The notes beneath the pieces were generated by a model. That model was not told the origin of the DNA. It worked only from the letters and a program-made list of their open reading frames with translations, and ran no database searches. A program made the translations under genes and the position numbers. From Diorhabda sublineata (taxonomy: Eukaryota > Arthropoda > Insecta > Coleoptera > Chrysomelidae): 64,000 nucleotides of DNA. Of this stretch, positions 48,001 through 58,339 are shown piece after piece (positions within the stretch are counted from its first letter, which is position 1; every line of letters starts with the position of its first letter). The stretch is taken from positions 9,866,872 to 9,930,871 of the forward strand of contig NC_079485.1 in assembly GCF_026230105.1 (NCBI RefSeq), written 5' to 3'.

Positions 48001-51000
48001 AAAGTTGTAATCGTCATATGCATGAGTACGTCATATAACTAAAAAAACTATTTTCCTTCTTTCTCAAAACCAGGAAAAGCTCAACATCAATCGGAAATCT
48101 ATATTCATTCAATTATGCAATGTGTCAAAATCATGTACTATTTTTACAGTCAATAACAGGCTGTGAAACGACATCTGCATTTTACTGGAAGGGTAAATAA
48201 CAGTTTTCAAGATGGTAGAAAAAAAAAAAGATTTAGTTTAATATGCTAAGTTTTTGTAAACAATAATTCTAATCGACTAGAAGTTATTACCAACGGCATT
48301 CGCTTTCTTCTTTCTATGTAAGGAGCTCCTGAAAAAACTACCTTCTTAGATAAGTACCTATAAACATGTTTCGTTAAAAATACTAAAAGTAAAAAACAAG
48401 TTCAATTGGCTTGTCTTCCTACATCCTCAGTTGATGCTCATCCACATCTTTCTCAAGTATATTACAAGTTGAAGTGTGGCTTGGTTATCAGCTAGAGCCT
48501 ACAGACTGGGGTTGGAAGTTGGACAACAATACATTAGAACCCCTTCAAAATTTACTCCCTCCTTCGCCGGAAAAACTGCTGAACACAATTTTTTGCAACT
48601 GCAAAATGTGGTTGCAAAAAAGGCAGACTATTTTCTTCTCTGGTGTGTACACCTGGTCACGGCCGGTCGTGATCTAATAATTGAATCACCAATAGTGGAG
48701 GATCCGTTTGATTCCAACGAGGCGACATGCGATACATCGCTATTGACGCAAGTTACAGTCCCTCAGAATGAATATGAAGAAAAAGAAGAAGAATTTGAAA
48801 GTTACGTTAGTTAAATTTCACAACTTTTTTTAGATTTAAATCGCTTTTATCTTTTCCATGCTAATTTCCATTATTTTGCAATAGTTTTAAATTAAATTTG
48901 ATCACAACAGACCCGTGGAATCGACCTACTAAGGAAACCATGTTAAAAACGTGCTAAGTACACTACCTCATAGGTGGCATGGAAACGTGTGCATGACGAT
49001 TACAACTTTTACAACTTTTTGAATCATTATATCTCAGAAGCAGTGGCTCTTACGAAAAAAAGTATTCATACATTTTTTGTAGATAATTTTATGATCTATA
49101 ATTTTTGTTAAAGGTATTTTTATGATAAAACTTACCGTTTTGCTGAAAATTGCGAATATACTAATTTTTTTGACGTTTGACTTGAATAAAATGTTTCTAT
49201 ACACGGAAATAATGGGGAACTTTCAAGTTTCACAGTTGATTATATTTTAAACACCTTCATTGATTTTCAGCTTAGGAGAAATTTATATAACTAAAGTCTA
49301 AATTGACCAGACCGTTTTCGAGAGAATTTGAGGCATTCCATACTGTGTATATTATTCCCTTCATATAAATTTATGTTGGCTAACTTCATTTAATTCAAAT
49401 TAGAACTGACCCATATATTTTGTTATTTCAGTTCCAAAAAAACTATGATGATACATTCACTTGTGCATTTTGTGTAATCAACTTACTATAATGCGTTATT
49501 TCACTTTGATATATTTGTATTTTTTTAAATTCAGTTTAGTATATTTATATTTATCAAATTTCGCAAAAAAAATGAGCATTAAGGATTTGAATCCCATATA
49601 AGTGAGAGAAGGGCTAGGCAAGGAAATGAGGAGAGATTTTTATCTTTCCAGCGAGACCAATTTATGAGATAATTCTGATAATCTTAAGCTCTGTGGATCT
49701 TTATTGTTGGTTTATGTGACAGTTCGGTCTCGATATAAGAGGATTGAGTCTCGAGTGGGAATGATACGGCCTAAAGAAGAATCGACGAAAGACAACGGAC
49801 AATTTACATGAAACAAGCGTTAGGCGGTATCGTTCTATTTTTTTCATGGAAGTGTTTGAGGGCAAGCCGGTCATGAGGATTTCTGATCATTAATTACTAT
49901 ATCAGACAAGAATTTCATTGTTTCTAACATCCTGAACACATTTCGGATCTAGAATAATATATTTCAACATTGTTTTCCTTTAAGAATAAATGAAGGTAGT
50001 AAACATTTTACTTTTTATTGAGATAATTATGTGTTAATTTTATTAATCTACCACCGATAAAACCATACATTTTTTGAATGCACAATGTTTTAATGTCGCA
50101 CGTGAAAAGTTTTCGGTAGGTCAAATAAAGTGATTAATCGAAAATCGCGAACTTGTGATTACCTAATATGCTCAAATATTATTACTAAAAAGGGCAAAAT
50201 AATTTTTGCCATTAGACAAATTACTGATGTGAAAATAAATTATTATTATAAAAGCGTGGGGTGCTTTGTATGTCAGTTTTGAACAACTTTGTGTTTGGTA
50301 ACCAATAGATCTTAATCTGAATCAGAGTTCGGAGCTGTCCGAATGATTTTTTCGATTAATGAAATTAAACTATTCTCACTTTTTAGTTTGATTATTGCAA
50401 AAAGTTTAAATTTTTCCAAACTATAATTTATTCATTACTTTTTAGTGTCACCAGCTATAAAAGCATGTTATAAAATCTATTCTTTAGTTTGATTATTGCT
50501 AGAAGTACAGTTTTTATTTTTTTAAACTATAATTTATTTTTGAGTTTTTAGTATAACTCTAAAAGTGACCTGGTCTGGACCAATCAACAGATCAAACTTC
50601 AATCATTCTCAGAATAAAATTTTTCGGTAGATGTAAAGATTGAGATCTTGACACTATAAAAGTTTTTTCGAAAGGTTAATAAAAATCGGAAAACCCTGAA
50701 ATGAACAATCTATGGTCGCAAGTTAATGCAAGGCTTTCCTGGCTTCAGCCGGGAAAATTCAAATACTGTTTTTGTTCTTCTGGATCGATGGTTTATTTTG
50801 TCTAAAAATCTATCAAATTTTCCTCGATTTTCCTATAAAAGAATTTATTTTTTTTGTCATTCCACTCAGTTTTATTAGATTATTACTTAGTTTGGTGGAC
50901 TCATGGTTATTTTCATTAATTTCTTATAAATCATTTCATTATGTTAATTGAACAAATCTGAGCCCGTTAAATTATTCAATTAAACGGTAATTATTATTAT

Positions 51001-54000
51001 TTGAATTGATCTATGTATAAATATTTCTCCATAACGTCTATTTTAACAGAAACAAAGGCGGGTGGCCCTTTTAATGTCTCATATTTCATCCTCACCTTTC
51101 TTGCAGTCGTAATATACGTTAAATTATCTAATTGCCCTTCACGTTCCATGACTAAAAACTATTTATACGCTCGAGCTATTAAAAATATGTAAATGTAGGT
51201 ACTAGTAAATATAATCTTATAAAATAATGTCTATAGTCAGTAGTTACAATGTATTTTTTATAATAACCAAAAATATCTTTTGATTTTGTGCTATATACAG
51301 GTTGTTAGAAATATTTCTACGGACGATTAATATAAATTTATTCTGTAAATTCTATTAATGACATTTATACGAGAATTAGCAATATTGTAACTCCTAAATA
51401 CGTGGAACTAGCACACTTTGTGTTTCAAATGCGTAAATAGAAACTTTCGAAAGACCTTTATAGAGTTTCAGGATACGTTTCGAAATAGTATGAAAGTTGT
51501 GGATAACTAAACAACTATGATTTTTTCTTAAGCCTCACTCAGTAGCTTTCAACAATAAGTACCGAAAGTCTCAAGAAGAATTTGAATTTTTGTAGAGTAT
51601 GTCAAGTGGAAATTGAAATAATCGAGTTTGTAACCCTTTAAACACAAAAAATGGAATATTTAATAAAATTGGGGTGCCACCTATTAGTGTTTATAGGCAA
51701 TTCGATTAAATGGAATGAGGTAGTACATGACAAGCTCTCTCAAGAAATACTTAAATATTTGAGTAATTATCGATAATTATTTTTTATTATAGATACCAGA
51801 GCTACTCTGTATATTATGAGATGTCATAAAACTGAAGGAATTAGGAATTTATCAAGAGAAAATCTGCGCGCTATGATCATCTAAGATTCCTTTGTACAAG
51901 TGAACAAAAGTTTATTGAACGATTACAAGGCGAATTTGGTAAAGAAAGTCCTTCATGAGTCACTGTGTTCCGCTGATTAATGTGAATTAAAAAGTGGATG
52001 GATATCTCCTGGTAATGAGACACGTGCTGGTATGTTCTGTTCTTAAATTACTGTTTAAAACATTCAAAGAAGTATGATCGAAAAAGACCTAATATTTACC
52101 TATATAACATGATTGAGGCAACTCTTGATTTTTTTATCCATAACAGTAAATTCAATTTTACATGGTAATCTTCATGTGAAATAAAATGATACTTGTTGCT
52201 GTCACGTATGTTTAACGATTTTCGAATGTAAAGCTAGTAAGAATCGCGCGGGAAACGTTAGAAATTTTAATTAATGGTGGAAACCAAATTTTTTTTTTAA
52301 TAGCAACAGGTGACGACACATACATACACCACCAAATTTAACATGCAGTTCTTGGAACAGTTAATATTCACGGGTTAATGTTGCATCACGATAATGCATC
52401 GTCCCACACTGCACATCAGGCAATTGAATTTTCGCATTAAAATAATATATAAGCCTAATTTGGCAATGTGTGATTTCTGCTTATTCTTTAAACTAAGAAA
52501 CATTTACGTGGTCGACATTTCACGGCGTAAAATTAGATGAATGAAAGAAGCTTTTAAGTTGTGGCTACAAAAGTTCGTTAACGTTGGTGGTGAGTATGGA
52601 CATAAATAAAATCATTTTCCTAAAAAGTTTTGTTTTATTCTCAAAATAGCGTCACATGTGTCTAAAAAAATCTATTTTATAACCCCTAAATGTATTCATC
52701 AACTTACGCCAGAACAAAAATAAAAACTATACTACTATTTTATTTGGATGGAAACAGTTGTAAGAAATATTTAAAAACTATCGTCTCAATATCTCAATAA
52801 AGTGGAACATGGTCGCACACCCATGAATCATCCCATATAATACCCCAATTAATAACAGTCACAACAGATCGGTAGATATTTAATGGGATCTTTTAAAAGG
52901 TGGCGACAGTCAAATTGATCGCACAAGGATTTGTATAATTAATAACAATTTTTCAAATGATTTATAGAACAAAGCGTTCAGAAATTTTTTCACACTCAAA
53001 AAAAAAATAAAGAGAATTTAAAAGCTATATATGTTAGAAAAAAACAAATTACGGAAAATATACTTATTACATCAGAAAGTTAGAAGGAAGAAAACTAACA
53101 AACATATATAATGCTCCGATGACAGGAAACAAGGAAGGAAAGAAGGAAACAAGACACGATGGAAACGTTGAACAAATTGAGCTGGGGAATACTGAAACAC
53201 CGAGCTAAACAAGAGAATTTGAAGTATTTCGAAGAAAATCAATGAGATTAAGCATATAGAAAAAATGTACTAGAGAAATTAAAAAAGAACAAAAATAGTT
53301 AAATGGGACAGCTGATGAAGATATTGAAATGGATGTTAGTGATTACTCCATAGCTAACACGTTTTGCGTTGTCATAGATAGACTCAGATTCGAATTAGCA
53401 AAAATTTTAGCTTGAAATTTTCATTTCGTATAAAATTGAGTGACTATTAACTATCGATTTTAAGTGACGAAATGCTTCATGCTTTAGTTGATTCATGTGC
53501 GGAGTCAGACCTAAGGAACCATTTTTCATATGACAATATAATTGATGATTTTGTAGTTAAACTGTGAGTGTGATAAAAAAATATGTTTTGACGTTAATCC
53601 TCACAATTTATTTATCTGCGGTAATGAGAAGAAATCATTGGGTATCAAATAAGGACTGTATGACCCATTGATGATGACCCATTAATTCGATGTTTTGACT
53701 GTTCAAAAACGTTTGTTTGAACTGATATGTGAAAGCTCGCATTGTTGTGGTGAAGAATGAACCGTTTTCTACAAATGGTTTTCCTGATTTTATCGAACAT
53801 TTCCTGCACACACATGCTGGTGTGCCATTCAGAGCTGATCGTTCTAGATTGGTCTAATGGAACGGTGGCGACATGTTGAGTTATTCCGAAAAAACAGGCG
53901 ACCATTTGCCTCGCAGTGTTTCGGGCGCGAACAACTTATTTTGGATTTGGCTCGTCTTGAAATGCCCTTACAGTCGATTGTTGTTTATTTTAGTATTCAT

Positions 54001-54676
54001 ATGAATAGATCCATGTTTCGTCACCTGTCATGATCTTATAGACGTTTTTTGAAGCACGCGATAGAATTGCGATTGTCAGATTATGCGGTATCCAAGGAGA
54101 GCAAATTTTTTTTGACAGCTAAATGTTGATGCAATATTGAATGTATGCGAGTAGAACTAACGCCCAAGTATACCTCGATATCACGGTATGTCACATGATG
54201 ATCTTGCAACATCGATCTTTTCTGACATAAAAGCCTATTTTGGACGACCTTCACGAAAGTCATTCTGTACCGAAGTGTGACCATGATTAAATAATGTCTT
54301 CTAGCAGTTCTTTTCTATGAAAATAACTGAGAGTTTCACACAGTTTTCAAATGATAAACGTGAGATTTTTTTATTGTAATTTGAATAATTGTGAACTAAG
54401 GTATCGAATTTTAGAGGTTAGTGAGGCGGCGGAAGTTTATTAATCTATAGATGGCCGATCTGTAAATTCGTCACTACTACTTGGTATCTGTTTTTGAAGA
54501 ATAGTAAAACTATTTGTGAACTGCTAATTATATTGAAAAAATTGAAATAAATTTTGTGGTAATTATACTTACCGATCCGTAAAGCAATCCACATCTAGCC
54601 ATGCACAAATACTGACAGGTAGCTACTCCTTGAATCTTCATTTGGCCGATACCAACTGTCGTTCGCTGTAGTATCG
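42053..54676 (-). CDS. bnl: Branchless-type FGF, partial (exon 1 not found)
   Basis: Branchless is a secreted FGF ligand for the Breathless receptor and guides tracheal branching in insects. Two exons are clear: 54676-54573 (34 codons plus 2 nt) and 42838-42053 (261 codons plus stop), joined in phase 0 across a GT..AG intron of about 11.7 kb. Together they read ...MKIQGVATCQYLCM..CGLLYGS, then REFGDECVFNETIEQ, NYNTYSSSKYS, FYLALNQRGQSRK and LGKLSSYTLVL, the second half of the FGF beta-trefoil. GVA...YLCM and DEC(V)F.E are hallmark FGF strings. The remaining ~190 residues form a tail with basic clusters (KKRKRKKKRKC, PKRKKKMKKGVRKR) and a Thr/Pro run. Such tails are unusual for vertebrate FGFs but fit the long Branchless proteins. 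The signal peptide and first trefoil strands should lie above 54676, within or beyond this window. Confidence 0.8.
42180..42275 (-). repeat. Thr/Pro codon repeat in the FGF tail
   Basis: An (ACC ACT / CCT ACT)-type imperfect triplet repeat encodes alternating Thr and Pro-Thr units inside the last FGF exon. A mucin-like, O-glycosylated linker is plausible for a secreted protein, but this is inference. Length variation between individuals is likely. Confidence 0.7.
44329..44439. repeat. Inverted repeat (25-bp arms) in the FGF intron
   Basis: CCAACACTTACAATTACACT at 44329 and onward pairs with AGTGTAATTGTGATTGTTGG ending at 44439, with about four mismatches. The loop includes GATAACCAAGGTATCGTCTT. 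Minus-strand text of this sort (CTGAAGACGATAcCTTGGTTATC) recurs in arthropod retroelement tails as I recall it, so it is probably a transposon scrap. Confidence 0.5.
44440..48270. other. FGF intron, mostly featureless; two small exon-like stretches
   Basis: Plus-strand 45876-45967 and 46580-46594 have splice-like borders and are treated as a finding. The other open frames (45335-45544, 47064-46861, 47868-47662) show no domain. Confidence 0.35.
48280..48814 (+). pseudogene. Frameshifted copy of an unnamed Cys-rich arthropod repeat protein
   Basis: In shifting frames the stretch reads GAPEKTTFLDKYLYK, then FNLACLPTSSVDAH, VYYKLK, LEPTDWGWKLDNNTLEP, LLPPSPEKLLNTIFCNCK and CGCKKGRLF. This order (Y.APK....LD.YRY, QLASLPPTSAAA, RVYYQVQ.W.G, DWGW, LLPPAP..LL..IFCNCK, CGCRK.GL.C) is one I recall from a multi-copy, uncharacterised gene family in beetles and aphids, always ending in a Cys-rich zinc-binding-looking part. 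At least two frameshifts make this copy dead. Function is unknown. Confidence 0.5.
48815..51640. other. FGF intron, no gene; a tandem duplication near 50.4 kb
   Basis: Apart from the 101-bp direct repeat at 50385-50575, nothing was recognised in this stretch. Confidence 0.4.
50385..50575. repeat. Two-copy tandem duplication, period about 101 bp
   Basis: AGTTTGATTATTGC at 50385 recurs at 50486. Both are followed by AAACTATAATTTATT and TTTTTAGT at matching offsets. The copies are moderately diverged. Confidence 0.6.
51640..52620 (+). pseudogene. mariner-type transposase relic
   Basis: FIERLQGEFGKESPS near 51915 fits the N-terminal F..RL...FG.E.P...TVFRW block of these transposases. GLMLHHDNASSHTAHQAIEF (from about 52377) holds the second catalytic Asp in HHDN. 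AMCDFCLFFKLR follows, equal to LA.CDFWLFPKLK, with the third Asp. FVNVGGEY close to 52590 matches the usual C-terminal C.....GEY. Stops, frameshifts and a deletion between HHDN and AMCDF disable it. It lies in the sense opposite to the FGF host gene. Confidence 0.7.
53330..53580 (+). pseudogene. Possible hAT-like (ZMYM1-type) transposase scrap
   Basis: The plus strand reads DVSDYSIANTFCVVIDRLRF, then, after a stop and a frame change, LSILSDEMLHALVDSCAESD. In ZMYM1-like hAT transposases a (V)N.F..VID.L...L..R block is followed by a few tens of residues and a helix of this sort. The match is short and from memory; treat it as tentative. Confidence 0.3.
53640..54290 (-). pseudogene. mariner-type transposase relic, catalytic Asp changed to Asn
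   Basis: Minus strand. The frame at 54284-54081 gives LQDHHVTYRDIEVYLGVSST and ILHQHLAVKK, the helix-turn-helix region. The frame at 53905-53645 gives VACFFGITQHVATVPLDQS, then RKRFILHHNNASFHISVQTN. In mariner-like proteins this last string is (I)HHDNAS.H....T, so the second catalytic Asp is Asn here. A stop and frame change separate the halves, and the SPDL part is only faintly visible. The copy is inactive. Confidence 0.75.
54573..54676 (-). CDS. bnl: Central FGF exon, exactly 104 bp
   Basis: The minus strand has an AG acceptor after TTTTAATTTC, the coding text ILQRTTVGIGQMKIQGVATC and QYLCMARCGLLYGS, and a GTAAGT donor. Vertebrate FGF genes also have a middle exon of 104 bp in this position, with the same phases (1 in, 0 out). 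The first codon is split, needing one base from exon 1. Confidence 0.85.
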
Positions 54677-55090
54677 CTGAAATTAAAAGGGTTCTGGTCA
54701 AATATTTGGCTATAATCATGGTATTACACAAAAAAATTTTTAAAAATGAATTTATTGAAAAAGTCATGCTATTGTTGAAGCCTCTTTAGATTATTTCACT
54801 GTTGGCACAACTGACTTTATCATTTCTCATTTAGTTTGTTTATAGCTATAAGAGTTTCTACAGAAAATTCATCCTCGGGAAGGTTTCAAACTTGAAACAA
54901 TTCCAAACTCACATTCATGAAATCCTCTGTAACCTGGTCTGAAACATGAATTTATGAGTTATATTGAACAAATATGTTCTTATATCGCTGTCGATGGATG
55001 TGCTTACCAGTTCTTGTGCTTAAAAAACCGAATTATCATAAGTCGTACTGATTTATCATAAATTTTTTTGGAAAACTACAGCTTATAGTG
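54677..55090. other. Upstream of the FGF central exon
   Basis: Searched on the minus strand for FGF exon 1 text (a first trefoil block such as a TGF.L.I..DG.V pattern ending before GTAAGT); none was recognised here or further up to the window end. Confidence 0.4.
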
Positions 55091-55099
55091 TGCAGAAAT

Positions 55100-55800
55100 C
55101 TTGCAGGAATAAATTTGGGTTGAAATTCAAGTACTCTAAACTGGATGTACATTGCTAATTTGAGACCTATCATACGGAGATATTATTTGGAATAGCCGAA
55201 CCAACCAATGCAGGAATGAATGGGATCGAAACACCAGATAGGAAGAAAATATCATCGAATGGTACACATCGGTTCGTAAACAAAGCAAAAAAGTGGGATT
55301 GAAGTGCACGTTACCAAACACTCTGTGAGTATGTAAAAAGTCACAAGCATATTTGAAAAATAATTTACTGAATTTGGTAAATCCACTCAATTCATATCAA
55401 GAAAGGAAGAAATATAAAGGCAGAGTTAATAATCATATCTGTTATCCAAGTAACCATTAAAGCGCTGAGTTCTTAAGACTACTCGACGAACTAGGCAGGG
55501 CACACTGGACTAGAAGGAAATGAGATGATAAACTAGTAAAAAAGGGGACCTAAACATTTTTTTGGGAGGCCAGAACCATTGTGTCAAATTATCACCGTTA
55601 TAAAAAACGAAGAAAATATTGGAATAGAAGGAGAACAGAGTAGGGCTGAGACAATCGAAGACACTACCGGGAAACTTACTAAAAGCGAACGGAAGAATGC
55701 ATTAGCCGGAGGAAATCTGTATTAATAATTTCGACGGGAAATTGCCGACTGAATGAACATCACAAGAAGGTCAAGCCGGTAGAAGAAGACGACTACTGAA
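55100..55800 (+). pseudogene. LINE relic: RT C-terminus plus RNase H
   Basis: TLNWMYIANLRPIIRRYYLE near 55135 matches the (L)W.Y.AI.RPII.Y...VW block that follows the palm in R1/jockey-like reverse transcriptases. About 300 bp on, GHTGLEGNEMIN (55500-55540) is the VPGH.G..GNE motif of RNase H, followed by a decayed LVKKGT (usual LA.KG). STGNCRLNEHHKK near 55735 fits LTGHC.LN.HL. The order RT, RNase H and then this tail is right for such LINEs. Several stops and shifts are present. Confidence 0.65.
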
Positions 55801-57284
55801 ATAAAGAAACTATTAGTTTCACAATCCGTCTTCTGAAACTGAATGGAAAAAGGGTCACAATGGATCTTTCAGTGGATTCGTACCACTTCAAGGATACATA
55901 CATTTATAAAAAATCGGCCAACCTCACATAGAGATTATTTCTATAGGTTTATGTTAGTATGCTTCAATACGTTGTTTACTTTAGATTTTAAACTAATACG
56001 AATACCAACAAAGTTTGTCGCGATTCCAAGACACTGAAAAAAATGTGATCATATGATCACAAATTTTTATTACTAAATATTGTTTTGATAAATGAACGAA
56101 AATAATAAGCTCAAGTATACTAAAATTTGTAATGAGCCATCCCTGTACACTTACAGTTAAAGCTTCCATCATTTTTTATGTAAAAATATATTTTTATAAT
56201 TAAAAATAATATACAAAGTACTATCTTCATCTACAAAATAAAAAAAATCATTATTGCTTTTATTTATTTTCTTAAAATTTATCACATGCATCTTAGAGTT
56301 TAATCCAACAAACTTTGACATGAACTTGTGTTCTAACTAAAACAAAACGAATTTACGAAAGATATATAGTTCTAAGTTCTAGTATATTATTATTTATTAT
56401 CTATAATTTATTAATTATCATATTTCCGAGGTCATCGTAGACAGAAACTGCCGAAAAGTGAAAAGTGAAAATTAGTTATTATTTTTTTAAGAACGCCAGA
56501 GAAACTATTCAAACTAACATTGATATTTCACTGATACTAGTATATTGTTCAACGACTGATAATCTACACAATATTTCACTACTAATGTTTTTGACGCTTG
56601 TGACACAATACTAATAATATCGATTCAATTGTATACTGCCAACTGTCACCTAACTTATAGTAATGAACAAGTTTGCACTAAAGTTACTGTTAATAATTTA
56701 TGCTGCCTATTGCATTATATAATAGCCTAAGTGATATGATAAGATGATCCTTTCCATATTTGGATTTTAATTACAAATTTAAATCTTGTCCTTTGACATC
56801 TAGTTATATAAATGATTCTTCATGACTCGTAGTTACTGTTCTTTGTTAGTTACTTTTTATATTGTATTCTCAAATCTACAATCAACAGAGATGTTATATA
56901 TTTTATACGTCTCTTGAAGTAAATTCTTGTATTATTCAGACAAGACGCTTTGACAACATAAGTTAAGTAGATATATTCATACAGAAAGTACATATGCATA
57001 ACTAGTGGAATTATGTCTCCCTTATTTCAAAAAACTAGAGCTATAAACTAACGCTTCACTGCAGTGTTTGCTTCGCATTCAATAGTAGTGGGATTGAAGC
57101 TTAAAATAGTTTGAATACGTATACAAAATTCACAAAGAAATTGACAATTATTTGCGAATAGCAAATATTATTGAAGATAAATTGTTAAATTGTTAGTGCT
57201 AATCATACTTTCATATTTTTTGTAAGAAAATTATGATAACAATTGACAATAAGCTGTAGACTAAGGGTAAGTCAGAAAAGTGCC
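55801..57284. other. Intergenic DNA, no gene seen
   Basis: The open frame at 55843-56037 shows no domain. The remainder is AT-rich without a recognised repeat. Confidence 0.4.
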
Positions 57285-57430
57285 CGTACAAAGAAGGCAG
57301 ACAAAAAATACATTGGGTGCATCCTTTTTTACGAGGAAGATTTTTAATAAGGAACATTTGAAGCATTATAGGGTGATTTCAGAAATGTTAAACGACGTTT
57401 TCCAATGTTCTTTTGAAGATATCTTTATAC
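57285..57430 (+). pseudogene. PIF/Harbinger N-terminal scrap
   Basis: HWVHPFLRGRFL, read from 57311, is close to the RRFWVHPF...R motif near the N-terminus of Harbinger nucleases. Further along, in another frame, weak FRNV..F-like text follows. The match is short, so the call is tentative. Confidence 0.4.
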
Positions 57431-58064
57431 GTTATACAATGTAGATTATGGAATACAAAATTCATGAAGGGTATTAGTCCACAACAAATAATATTGTTCA
57501 TATATTTGAGGTTGAAATGTTTCAATTTTGTTTAATTTATAAATTATTTAAGCATAGTTTTAGATTAACATAGGGATGTTTTATTACAATATTAAATCAA
57601 ACTCAAAGGGTCCATTTTACACAAACCTATAAGCTGACTGTTTGCGGTAATCCTAGGGGCAGAAGGGAGGCATATTCATTAATAATATATCTGATTCAGG
57701 GGTTTAGATGACTCTTTCGTAATGACAAAACGTCCGTCTGAAAACTTCGATACCTTATTTTTATAAGATCTGTCTCAATGTTACTTGGAATGGGTACGAA
57801 AACGATGTCGGGTTCAAATTTTGAAATGATTGGGCACGTCATAACATAAATTTTGCAATTTACCGCTCGTCATAATAGCGTTGATATGAATTTTTAAATG
57901 TGTAATATTTTTACTCCGCCCTCATTACTTCTTGCGATGCGTCAATTGCTTGCTTACGTCACCTGCGCCGATCGAGTTCCGCCCGACAAGCTATAGCAGC
58001 ATCCACATCACGTTGTTTTGTTTTACCATCCTATCGCGTCGTATTAGCTATATTTTTTGTTAGG

Positions 58065-58328
58065 ATGTCGAAGCCTGGATCTACAAAGGTTCTTTATAAA
58101 TATTGTATTGTACCAAAATGTCGCAACACCACAATTCCTGCACCAAATAAATTACTTTTAAGTATTTCTAAAGGAGAAAAATTACGGAAAAAATTATGTG
58201 ATTATGTAATGAAAAAGGACAGGAAAAAGCATACTGTTTTATCAAGTACAGGTAATTGTTTTTGTTGTGAAGATCATTTCGAGTTAAATAGGTATTTTCA
58301 TTTTTTGATTAGTATATTCAAAATTTAA
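58065..58328 (+). CDS. THAP-type zinc finger ORF, probably transposon-derived
   Basis: THAP domains are C2CH zinc fingers that bind DNA and occur in P-element-like transposases and some host regulators. The 87-codon frame has CIVPKC (Cys14, Cys19) and, 48 residues on, CCEDHF (Cys68, His71), giving C-x4-C-x48-C-x2-H, within the THAP range. The basic stretch RKKLCDYVMKKDRKKH lies where THAP proteins have RKKW; the usual Trp is Leu44 here. After HFELNR the frame could splice at a GT (58292) or run on to a stop at 58328 through unlike sequence. The 150 bp upstream are richer in CG than the surroundings and may be a promoter. No downstream nuclease was found. It may be a lone first exon or a decayed mobile-element ORF. 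Confidence 0.6.
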   Translation: MSKPGSTKVLYKYCIVPKCRNTTIPAPNKLLLSISKGEKLRKKLCDYVMKKDRKKHTVLSSTGNCFCCEDHFELNRYFHFLISIFKI

Positions 58329-58339
58329 AACATCCGATA

